From CBDUBH01 sp965365345 (GTDB lineage: Bacteria > Bacteroidota > Ignavibacteria > Ignavibacteriales > SURF-24), in the NCBI GenBank assembly GCA_965365345.1, contig CBDUBH010000094.1, positions 1 to 12,992 on the forward strand: a stretch of 12,992 nt of DNA. Direction: 5' to 3'. Of this stretch, positions 1-6,612 are shown in pieces; position 1 is the first letter of the stretch, and the number at the start of each line of letters is the position of its first letter. The notes beneath the pieces are model-generated. The model ran no database searches. It was not told the origin of the DNA and was given only the letters and a program-made list of their open reading frames with translations. Made by a program: the position numbers and the translations under genes.

Positions 1-101
1 AGGTGACAATGTAGCCGGTATCAATGGCGTGAAAGGTGCTGCGGAGATCTTCCGTGCTGATTACGCTGCAGCGGTACGTTCTACATCAAATGCGACTGAC
101 A
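1..101 (+). other. Compositionally foreign left edge, possible 3' piece of another gene or chimeric join
   Basis: 52 of the first 100 bases are G or C, against 33 and 28 in the next two hundred-base blocks. Reading from base 2, the frame is open until a TAA at 182-184. Up to about residue 35 it gives a plausible Gly/Ala-rich protein stretch (begins GDNVAGINGVKGAAEIF), with codons such as GGT, CGT, GCG and ATC that are uncommon in the rest of the window. After about base 105 the same frame turns into Cys/Arg-rich nonsense while the LiaF-like frame becomes sensible. This suggests unrelated coding DNA joined to the native chromosome near base 100. I do not recognise the protein. It could be a real insertion boundary or an assembly or library artefact at a contig end. 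Confidence 0.45.
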
Positions 102-593
102 ATGCTGAAAATCTTTTCGATAAATGTATCGCTTTGGCCTTTGGTTTTAATTGCTCTCGGCGTGTACATAATAATTTCGCTTAATAAAAAATCCGGTTTA
201 CCCGATCAATTTAAAAAAGAAAATTTTTCACAAATTGATGAAAAATATTCACCGGAAGAAACCATAAATGATATTGCAATTTTCGGTGGAGTTGAAAAAT
301 CATTTGCATCGGAAAATTTCAAAGGTGGAAAAGTTACTGCAATTTTCGGCGGCTGTGAAATTGATCTTCAAAATTGCGTACTTGCAAACGGGAATAATAC
401 TATCGAAGTTTTGGCTATGTTCGGCGGAATAACTTTAGTAATTCCAAAAGATTGGAAAGTGATTGTTGAAGTTACTCCGATCTTCGGCGGATTTTCAGAT
501 TCAAGAAAAAAAGACCCGAGCTTAAATTATGAAGACGGCAAAACAATTTTTATAAAAGGACTGGTAATATTCGGCGGTGGAGAAATTAAGTAA
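102..593 (+). CDS. LiaF-like membrane protein with five FGG repeats (N-terminus probably truncated)
   Basis: 163 residues from the ATG at 102. An in-frame GTG at 36 would add 22 residues, but these lie in the foreign-looking edge and do not resemble the family; an in-frame TAG at 12-14 blocks further extension. One hydrophobic segment (about residues 9-27, with WPLVLIALGVY) resembles the DUF5668-type membrane part of LiaF-like proteins. A polar linker follows, then a C-terminal domain with five regularly spaced FGG motifs (about residues 61, 82, 107, 128 and 157), each at the end of a short beta strand, as in the LiaF/'cell wall-active antibiotics response' C-terminal fold. Family members normally carry more membrane helices before this point, so the gene is probably cut by the junction near 100. 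In Firmicutes LiaF restrains the LiaSR envelope-stress system. Here a LytS/LytTR pair follows 166 bases downstream, suggesting but not proving a similar sensor role. Confidence 0.75.
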   Translation: MLKIFSINVSLWPLVLIALGVYIIISLNKKSGLPDQFKKENFSQIDEKYSPEETINDIAIFGGVEKSFASENFKGGKVTAIFGGCEIDLQNCVLANGNNTIEVLAMFGGITLVIPKDWKVIVEVTPIFGGFSDSRKKDPSLNYEDGKTIFIKGLVIFGGGEIK

Positions 594-601
594 TTTTTTA
601 A

Positions 602-638
602 GATTCAAAGATGAAAAGATTCAAAGATTGAAAGATTG
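602..638. repeat. 8-bp tandem repeat, consensus GATTCAAA, about 4.6 copies
   Basis: Successive units read GATTCAAA, GATGAAAA, GATTCAAA, GATTGAAA and a partial GATTG. The array begins 8 bases after the stop of the LiaF-like gene. It is non-coding and imperfect, so it has either decayed or never expanded far. Confidence 0.75.
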
Positions 639-730
639 ACTATGTAAAAGATAAAAAGTTTTATTCAAAATCCCTCTTAATAAAGGTGATTGTTATATTT
701 AATTCAAAAAATTAATTTCCTAATTTCAAT

Positions 731-751
731 TTCTAAATTCTAAATTCTAAA
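731..751. repeat. 7-bp tandem repeat TTCTAAA, three perfect copies
   Basis: Three exact TTCTAAA units lie just before the kinase start codon, with looser relatives (CTAATTTC, AATTTC) just upstream from about 709. No Shine-Dalgarno is present between the repeat and the ATG at 760. The position means a copy-number change would alter promoter or leader spacing, but no such effect is shown by the sequence. Confidence 0.75.
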
Positions 752-759
752 TTAATAAA

Positions 760-1818
760 ATGCATCATCCGTTTTTTGTAAAAAGAAATTTATTAATATT
801 TTCGGCAATTATAATAATCATTATGATTATTGATTTTGCATTTTTGTATATAGGATTTAATCTTGAATTCAGTTATGCGCTTGTTGATGTTTTAGTTTAC
901 GATTCCCTTTTATTTGTGCTTGCGTTATCATATTGGTTTCCAGCGCGCTACATTTCCATTGATGAAAGTAAACTTGCGATTTTAGTTTTCAAACATTTGG
1001 GCGCTGCTGCAGTTGCGTCTTTTGTGTGGATTGAACTCGGCTATGCAATTTTGAAATACGGAGTAAGAGTTTCAGGCGAGAATCTAAATTTTCTGGAATA
1101 TTTTCTCGGTTGGCGGATGGCACTCGGAATTGCAAGTTACGTAATCATAGTCTCGCTTTATTACCTTTACATTTACTACACGAATTTTCAGCAGAAACTT
1201 TTGGATGAAGCTGAATTAAAATCGCTTGTAAAAGAAGCCGAATTGAAATCATTAAAATATCAGATAAATCCGCATTTCATTTTTAACAGTCTAAATTCAA
1301 TTTCATCTTTAACCATGGTTGATGCGGATAAAGCACGCGAAATGACAATCAAACTTTCATCTTATTTGCGTTACACTTTGGCAAATAATGAAAAGCAATT
1401 TAATTCACTGCAGGATGAATTAAACAACGCAAAACTTTACATCGAAATTGAAAAAATAAGATTCAGTGATAAGTTTGAATTTGTTGAAGAAGTTGAAACC
1501 GGTTGTGAAAATTTTATTGTGCCAAGCATGATTTTACAGCCGCTTATCGAAAATGCCATCAAATACGGAGTTTATGAAAGTTTTGAAAAAGTTTTTATAA
1601 AATTGACTTGCGTATCAAATGAAGAATATTTAATCTTACGCATTGAAAATAATTTTGAGGAAAGTTCATCTTTTGAAGGCGAAAAGATCGGATTAAAAAA
1701 TATCAAAAACAGATTGAAATTAATTTATCATCAGGATAATCTTCTTACTACAAAAAAAGAAAATAATTTATTCACCGCAAAAATATTTATACCGAAAGAA
1801 AATGGAAGAAAAAATTAA
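760..1818 (+). CDS. LytS-type membrane sensor histidine kinase
   Basis: 352 residues. Four hydrophobic segments (about residues 11-33, 40-60, 78-98 and 116-140) form a membrane sensor with no large extracytoplasmic domain. A short helix with a duplicated AELKSL unit (151-156 and 160-165) leads into the His_kinase (PF06580) motif KYQINPHFIFNSLNSISSL, where H172 is the expected phosphorylation site. The ATP-binding part shows the N-box LQPLIENAIKYG (N265) and the glycine box GEKIGLKNIKNRL (307-319). It should autophosphorylate and pass phosphate to the regulator encoded immediately downstream, whose start lies inside its 3' end. The stimulus is unknown; the LiaF-like gene upstream hints at envelope stress. 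No Shine-Dalgarno precedes the ATG, which is common in Bacteroidota. The LytS-family assignment is firm, the signal is not. Confidence 0.93.
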   Translation: MHHPFFVKRNLLIFSAIIIIIMIIDFAFLYIGFNLEFSYALVDVLVYDSLLFVLALSYWFPARYISIDESKLAILVFKHLGAAAVASFVWIELGYAILKYGVRVSGENLNFLEYFLGWRMALGIASYVIIVSLYYLYIYYTNFQQKLLDEAELKSLVKEAELKSLKYQINPHFIFNSLNSISSLTMVDADKAREMTIKLSSYLRYTLANNEKQFNSLQDELNNAKLYIEIEKIRFSDKFEFVEEVETGCENFIVPSMILQPLIENAIKYGVYESFEKVFIKLTCVSNEEYLILRIENNFEESSSFEGEKIGLKNIKNRLKLIYHQDNLLTTKKENNLFTAKIFIPKENGRKN

Positions 1819-2554
1819 AACAATAATAATTGATGATGAAAATCTTGCGCGTGAAATCATCAAAAAATATTTGGCTGATTTTGAAAATATTGAAATTGTA
1901 AGTGAATGTTCAAACGGATTTGAAGGAATAAAAGCGATCAATGAAATTAAGCCGGATCTTATTTTCCTCGATATTCAAATGCCGAAATTAACCGGCTTTG
2001 AAATGCTTGAACTGCTTGATGAAAAACCGGTGGTAATTTTTTCAACCGCTTACGATCAATTTGCTTTAAAAGCTTTTGAAGTTAACGCAGCCGATTATCT
2101 TTTAAAACCTTTTTCAAAAGAAAGATTTAAAGAAGCTATTGAAAAAGCAAATATATTTTTAAACGATAGAAGTAAAAATTCAGAAGTTGTAAAAAATGTA
2201 ATTTCCGATTTTGAAAATCAAAAAGATACGATAGAAAGAATTGTAATTAAAAACGGCAGTAAAATTTCGATCATTCCCGTTAATGAAATTAATTATGTTG
2301 AAGCGCAGGATGATTATGTGATGATCTATACTGATTCGGGGAAATATTTAAAGCAAAAAACAATGAAATATTTTGAAGATCATTTAAATCCAAAAGATTT
2401 TGTGCGTATTCACAGATCTTACATCGTAAAAATTTCAAAGATAAAACAGATTGAACTTTTTGAAAAAGAATCTTATCACGTAATTATGGAAGACGGAAAA
2501 TCTTTAAGTGTTAGTAAATCCGGCTATTCAAAATTAAAGGAATTATACGCATAA
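1802..2554 (+). CDS. LytTR-family response regulator
   Basis: 250 residues, starting 17 nt before the end of the kinase gene in another frame, so the two are very likely translationally coupled. The receiver domain (about 6-118) has the acidic pair D11/D12, phospho-acceptor D57 in FLDIQMP, switch residue T82 and invariant K102 (LLKPF). The C-terminal LytTR DNA-binding domain (about 146-248) contains VNEINYVEAQDDYVMIY and FVRIHRSYIVK, both typical of the family. LytTR regulators usually bind pairs of short direct repeats upstream of their targets; I could not assign such a site here. It is the cognate partner of the upstream LytS-type kinase. The best-guess target is this locus or envelope genes, which is inference from position only. 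Confidence 0.95.
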   Translation: MEEKIKTIIIDDENLAREIIKKYLADFENIEIVSECSNGFEGIKAINEIKPDLIFLDIQMPKLTGFEMLELLDEKPVVIFSTAYDQFALKAFEVNAADYLLKPFSKERFKEAIEKANIFLNDRSKNSEVVKNVISDFENQKDTIERIVIKNGSKISIIPVNEINYVEAQDDYVMIYTDSGKYLKQKTMKYFEDHLNPKDFVRIHRSYIVKISKIKQIELFEKESYHVIMEDGKSLSVSKSGYSKLKELYA

Positions 2555-2577
2555 AAATTTGAAATGTTTTAAAAAGT

Positions 2578-2607
2578 AAAAGGGACTTTTTGCAAAGTCC
2601 CTTTTTT
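2578..2607. terminator. Bidirectional rho-independent terminator
   Basis: A perfect 12-bp stem (AAAAGGGACTTT at 2578-2589 with AAAGTCCCTTTT at 2594-2605) encloses the loop TTGC, with T runs in both directions. It sits between convergent genes, 23 bases after the regulator stop and 28 bases from the stop of the - strand gene at 2636, so it can end transcription from both sides. Confidence 0.9.
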
Positions 2608-2635
2608 GTAACTTAAGTTAAATTGGAAGAATAAA

Positions 2636-3322
2636 CTAGTCGCTGTCTTCATCAACAAGTTCTAAGGATTCAATTTCATTTTCTTCGGATTCCATTGCAC
2701 GTGTTGATAAATACTCATCATAAAACTCTTCGTACTCTTCACCAAGTATTTCTACATAGCGATCCATTTGCTGCGAAACAATATTATCTGCTTCAACAAA
2801 AAGTTCGGTTATTGAAGTTACAGTTTCGCCTGACATAATGCCTGTAATTTTATTATCCAAAGCATTTTTGAATTGTTCTAATTTTACGTTTAATAATTCA
2901 AGATGCGATTTGGTAATATCAAACTTTTTAAGTGAAGCAATATTTTTATTTGCAATATTCAAAATCGCAGAGCTGTAATCAATAAGTTCGCTATCACGCA
3001 ATCTTACAAAATAACTGTTGCTGCAGCGGGTTTTTTCTTTTAATTTGATATCGCCTGCTTGTTTTGCATAAATAAAAAGCGCTGAAGTAATTTGACTTAG
3101 AACCGGAATCAATTCTTCTTTTGCTTTTGATGCTTCAATTGTTTTGCTTAATGTTTGAGATGATAATTCTTTTTCTTTCTTTTCAATTTCGTCAATCAAT
3201 CTTCTCAATTTGTTAAGCGATGTGTGAAAAGGTCTTATCAAAGTAACAATGTCTCTGTTTTCGAGCAATAGTGAAACTACTGCTTCATACATATAAATTT
3301 TGCTTTTTTCGAGGTCAGTCAT
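2636..3322 (-). CDS. All-helical protein of unknown function
   Basis: 228 residues, with no signal peptide or membrane segment. The sequence is predicted helical throughout: a coiled-coil-like, highly charged stretch at about 37-75 (LRRLIDEIEKKEKEL), a middle region with KAKEELIPVLSQI, AKQAGDIKLKEKTR and RLRDSELID, and a very acidic tail (about 195-228, ending ESLELVDEDSD). From memory this arrangement, including the EEL...A..YA...GD..L..K and RDSEL patterns, recurs in uncharacterised proteins common in Bacteroidota, often as several copies per genome; no function is established. The ATG is well supported by AAAGGGG about 9 bases upstream, the clearest ribosome site among the isolated genes here. 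It is cytoplasmic by appearance, has its own 287-base upstream spacer, and looks like a single-gene unit. I do not assign a function. Confidence 0.8.
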   Translation of the reverse strand: MTDLEKSKIYMYEAVVSLLLENRDIVTLIRPFHTSLNKLRRLIDEIEKKEKELSSQTLSKTIEASKAKEELIPVLSQITSALFIYAKQAGDIKLKEKTRCSNSYFVRLRDSELIDYSSAILNIANKNIASLKKFDITKSHLELLNVKLEQFKNALDNKITGIMSGETVTSITELFVEADNIVSQQMDRYVEILGEEYEEFYDEYLSTRAMESEENEIESLELVDEDSD

Positions 3323-3381
3323 CTTAGCACCCCTTTCTTTATGGATAAATTTTAAACTCTTGTTGAGATGGCGGCCTTAAT

Positions 3382-3424
3382 TAAGATTTTTAATCTTATT
3401 TGAAAATTTTAAGAATAATCTTAA
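3382..3424. promoter_or_regulatory. Two similar small palindromes, candidate operator pair
   Basis: TAAGATT-TTT-AATCTTA (3382-3398) and TTAAGA-ATAA-TCTTAA (3409-3424) share the TTAAGA/TCTTAA half-site and have centres about 27 bases apart. They lie 60-100 bases upstream of the helical-protein start. In such AT-rich DNA short palindromes arise by chance, so an operator role is only a possibility. Confidence 0.25.
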
Positions 3425-3559
3425 ATCGTTGGTTCTAACTTAATTGAAAAGCGAAGTGATTTCTATAGGAAAAGCCCTGATATTTTTGTAAGTATAATTC
3501 CTACAATGTTCATAATTTTCTTTTATGAAATTTAATAACTTGTTTTATATAAATAATTT

Positions 3560-3586
3560 AGGATGTTCAAAAATTCTGAACATCCT
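3560..3586 (-). terminator. uvrA: Hairpin downstream of uvrA, likely terminator
   Basis: A 10-bp stem (AGGATGTTCA with TGAACATCCT) closes a 7-base loop 23 bases after the uvrA stop. The sequence beyond it on the uvrA strand is AT-rich but has no clean T run, so termination may be weak or factor-assisted. Confidence 0.55.
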
Positions 3587-3609
3587 TTAATCATATTTTA
3601 AAGAAAAAA

Positions 3610-6408
3610 TTATTTTGTAGGAACTAACTGTAAATATTGCTTTAAATAAATTCCCGTATAGGATTTTTCATTTTGGCAAACTTCTTCCGGAGTTCCCGTT
3701 GCAACAATTTCACCGCCTTTATCTCCGGCTTCAGGACCAAGATCAATTACATGATCTGCCGATTTTATTACATCAAGATTATGTTCAATTATCAGAACAG
3801 AATTATTATTTTGAAGTAAAAGATTAAAACAGTTCAGTAATTTTGTGATATCATCAAAATGAAGTCCTGTAGTTGGTTCATCAAAAATGAAAAGTGTATG
3901 TTTTTTTTCTTTTTGCATTGAAAGATGCGCCGCCAATTTTACTCTTTGCGCCTCTCCACCGGAAAGCGTATTTGACGGCTGTCCGAGTTTTATATAACCC
4001 AAACCAACCTGCTGCAAAACTTGAAGATAGTTATGAATTTTCTTTTCATCTTTGAAATGTTCAACAGCTTCATCAACTGTCATATCAAGCACTTCAACAA
4101 GATTTTTTCCTTTATATGTAATGTCGCGAATTTCTTTTTTGAAGCGTGTTCCTTTGCAATCTTCGCATTCAAGATAAAGATCTGCTAAAAACTGCATTTC
4201 AATTTTTACAAATCCTTCACCTTGGCAAGTTTCACATCTGCCGCCGGGAACGTTAAACGAGAAAAATCCCGGTTTGTAGCCGCGCGCCCTTGCCTGATGC
4301 GTTGAAGCAAAAAGTTCGCGAATATGTTCGTAAGCTTTAATGTAACTTATAGGATTTGAGCGCGGCGATTTTCCAATTGGTGATTGATCAACAATTTCAA
4401 CTGAATCCAAATGTTTGTAACCGATTATATCTTCATGCTTTCCGATCTTTGGCGGATTTCCACCGAGTAATTTTGAAAGTCCGCCGTAAAGTACATCGTG
4501 AATTAGAGTACTCTTACCCGATCCGCTTACTCCGGTAATTACCACAAATTTATTAAGTGGAATTTCCACATCAATATTTCTTAAATTATTTTCGCGCGCG
4601 CCTGTAATTCTTAATGATTTTCCTTTTTCCGTATTTCGAACTTCAGGAATCGGAATGCTTAATTTTCCCGACAAATATTTTCCGGTCAACGAATTTGGAT
4701 CGTTTATAATTTCTTCGTATGGACCCATCGCAGTAATTCGTCCGCCGTTTGTTCCGGCTTTTGGTCCCATATCAACAATGATATCGGCTTCGGTCATCAT
4801 TTCGGGATCATGTTCAACTACAAGTACGGTATTTCCGATATCGCGCAAAGATTTTAAGATGTTAATTAATTTTGTATTGTCACGCGGATGAAGCCCGATA
4901 CTCGGTTCATCCAATACATAAAGAGTTCCGATCAAAGAAGAGCCGAGCGAGGTTGCCAGATTTATTCTTTGAGTTTCACCACCGGAAAGCGTGCTACTCA
5001 ATCTATCCAATGTTAAATAACCTAATCCTACTTCATTCAAAAAAGTTAATCTTTTATGAATTTCATTATAAATTCTTTCACCAACGGCAATTTCGTATTC
5101 GGTCAATTTTAAATTTTTGAAAAACTCCAATGCTTTTTCGATCGATAAAACAATTACATCCTGAATTGCTTTTCCGTTAATTTTTACTTGATAAGTTTCA
5201 CGGCGCAATCTTGTACCTTTGCAGGCAGAGCAAGTTGTATAACCTCTGTAACGGCTTAAAAGAACCCTAATGTGCATTTTGTAAGTTTTATCTTCAAGCT
5301 CTTCAAAAAATCCGTTTATACCAATAAATCCGCGCCAGCCGTTTTTAATTTTATTTATTTGATCTTCGGAAAGCTCCCTGAACGGAATATTTACGGGAAT
5401 TCCATTATCTTTTGCTGTTCTTATAAGATCACGCGAAAATTTACTGTATTTTACCGATCGCCAGGGCGCAATTGCTCCATCTAAAATTGAAATATTTGTA
5501 TCAGGAACAACAAGATCCATATCAATGCCGACTGTTCTACCAAAACCCTGACAAACAGGACAAGCGCCAAAAGGATTATTGAATGAAAATGTTCTCGGTT
5601 CAGGTTCATCATATCTTATTCCGCAGCACTCATAGAATTTATTGAAGTGGCGAATTTCATTTGATTCCGCGTTAACTAAAATTAATCTGCCTTCACCTTC
5701 TTTAAAAGTAGTTTCGATTGCATCCGAAAGATCTTCACGTATCTGTCCTTTTTTTACTTTGAATCTCTGAACTACCGCAACAACCTCATCTTTATTTTCA
5801 GGAACTTTGAATTCATCTTCGTTCAGATCAACAAATTCATTTTTTAATAGAACTCTAAAAAATCCTCTCCTTTTAAGAAGTTCAATTTCTTCTTTTACTG
5901 ATCTGCCTTCGTGTGCATGAACCGGAAATCCGATATAAAATTTTGTACCTTCATTTTGTTCCTCAAGCCATTCCGTAACTGTTACAACTGTTTCTTTTCT
6001 AACAACACTTCCGCAATTATAGCAAAAAGTTTTTCCGATTCTTGCAAAAAGAAGTCTGAGATAATCATAAACTTCCGTCGTAGTTCCAACGGTTGATCTT
6101 GTATTTTTTGATCCTGTTTTTTGTTCGATTGCAACGGCTGGACTTATTCCGTAGATGAAATCAACATCGGGTTTGTTAATTCTTTCCAAAAATTGTCTTG
6201 CATAAGAAGAAAGACTTTCCACATATCTTCTTTGACCTTCGGCATAAATTGTATCAAAAACGAGAGATGATTTTCCGCTTCCGCTTACGCCTGTAAAAAC
6301 CACCAGTTTATTACGGGGAAGTTCAAGATCTAAATTTTTTAAATTATGTTCGCGAGCACCTTTAACAATTATTTTATCTTTTGAATATCCGTTTTGCTTT
6401 TTTGCCAT
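3610..6408 (-). CDS. uvrA: Excinuclease ABC subunit A (UvrA)
   Basis: 932 residues, the usual UvrA length. UvrA dimers, with UvrB, find helix-distorting DNA damage in nucleotide excision repair. Two ABC ATPase halves are visible: Walker A GVSGSGKSS (40-48) and GVSGSGKST (626-634), signatures LSGGE at 474 and 815, and Walker B-linked DEPSIGL (about 500) and DEPTTGL (about 843). The C-terminal zinc module is intact (CETC from 725, CEDC from 748). The first is degenerate: CPVC (283-286) is present, but its usual upstream CxxC partner is replaced by ECC (260-262), as I recall for Bacteroidota UvrA. I chose the ATG at 6408 (MAKKQNGYSKDKIIVKGARE); a TTG at 6483 would add 25 residues unlike the family start. 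It appears to be a separate transcription unit, 129 bases or more from its neighbours. Confidence 0.98.
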   Translation of the reverse strand: MAKKQNGYSKDKIIVKGAREHNLKNLDLELPRNKLVVFTGVSGSGKSSLVFDTIYAEGQRRYVESLSSYARQFLERINKPDVDFIYGISPAVAIEQKTGSKNTRSTVGTTTEVYDYLRLLFARIGKTFCYNCGSVVRKETVVTVTEWLEEQNEGTKFYIGFPVHAHEGRSVKEEIELLKRRGFFRVLLKNEFVDLNEDEFKVPENKDEVVAVVQRFKVKKGQIREDLSDAIETTFKEGEGRLILVNAESNEIRHFNKFYECCGIRYDEPEPRTFSFNNPFGACPVCQGFGRTVGIDMDLVVPDTNISILDGAIAPWRSVKYSKFSRDLIRTAKDNGIPVNIPFRELSEDQINKIKNGWRGFIGINGFFEELEDKTYKMHIRVLLSRYRGYTTCSACKGTRLRRETYQVKINGKAIQDVIVLSIEKALEFFKNLKLTEYEIAVGERIYNEIHKRLTFLNEVGLGYLTLDRLSSTLSGGETQRINLATSLGSSLIGTLYVLDEPSIGLHPRDNTKLINILKSLRDIGNTVLVVEHDPEMMTEADIIVDMGPKAGTNGGRITAMGPYEEIINDPNSLTGKYLSGKLSIPIPEVRNTEKGKSLRITGARENNLRNIDVEIPLNKFVVITGVSGSGKSTLIHDVLYGGLSKLLGGNPPKIGKHEDIIGYKHLDSVEIVDQSPIGKSPRSNPISYIKAYEHIRELFASTHQARARGYKPGFFSFNVPGGRCETCQGEGFVKIEMQFLADLYLECEDCKGTRFKKEIRDITYKGKNLVEVLDMTVDEAVEHFKDEKKIHNYLQVLQQVGLGYIKLGQPSNTLSGGEAQRVKLAAHLSMQKEKKHTLFIFDEPTTGLHFDDITKLLNCFNLLLQNNNSVLIIEHNLDVIKSADHVIDLGPEAGDKGGEIVATGTPEEVCQNEKSYTGIYLKQYLQLVPTK

Positions 6409-6612
6409 TTTCAAATTTTCCGTGAGTTTGAATTTTGAATCAACTTTTAAAAATAAAAAAGATTGAACAAATAATTTGCTCAACCTTTCATAAACAATTT
6501 AAATGGTAAAAAAGTTTAACCATTAAAAATAATTTTTGTACAATAAAAATATTTTCTAAATCAAATTTAAATGAATTCAGAATTTATAAGATATTGAAAT
6601 TTAATCCAAATA

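Larger units (their letters stand above)
3323..3609. other. Intergenic spacer with likely promoter region of the helical-protein gene
   Basis: This 287-base AT-rich gap lies between the helical-protein gene and uvrA. It holds the Shine-Dalgarno region (about 3330-3340), two small palindromes (3382-3398 and 3409-3424) and the hairpin at 3560-3586. No open reading frame of convincing composition, tRNA or riboswitch is visible. A promoter for the gene at 2636-3322 must lie here or upstream of it, but I cannot place the -10 and -35 elements. Confidence 0.5.

Noticed and set aside
1..101. Vector or adapter sequence at the left edge
   Set aside because: I recognise no common vector or adapter, and one frame reads as plausible protein, so foreign coding DNA fits better; I cannot exclude a contaminant without a search.
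594..759. Possible small CRISPR-like array because of the spaced repeats
   Set aside because: The units are 7-8 bp, directly adjacent, with no spacers and no cas genes, so they are simple tandem repeats.
3483..3508. TTGTA...TACAA inverted repeat in the spacer upstream of the helical-protein gene
   Set aside because: A five-base stem with an 11-base gap is too weak and too likely by chance to call an operator or hairpin.
6409..6483. 25-codon N-terminal extension of UvrA from a TTG at 6483
   Set aside because: The extra residues are unlike UvrA, the AAAGG upstream abuts the TTG too closely, and the ATG at 6408 gives the normal family start and length.
6562..6569. TAAATTTG on the - strand upstream of uvrA as a Bacteroidota -7 promoter element
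   Set aside because: It fits TAnnTTTG but has no TTG at the required upstream spacing, and such octamers are expected by chance in this AT-rich DNA; the copy at 12081-12088 has the same weakness.
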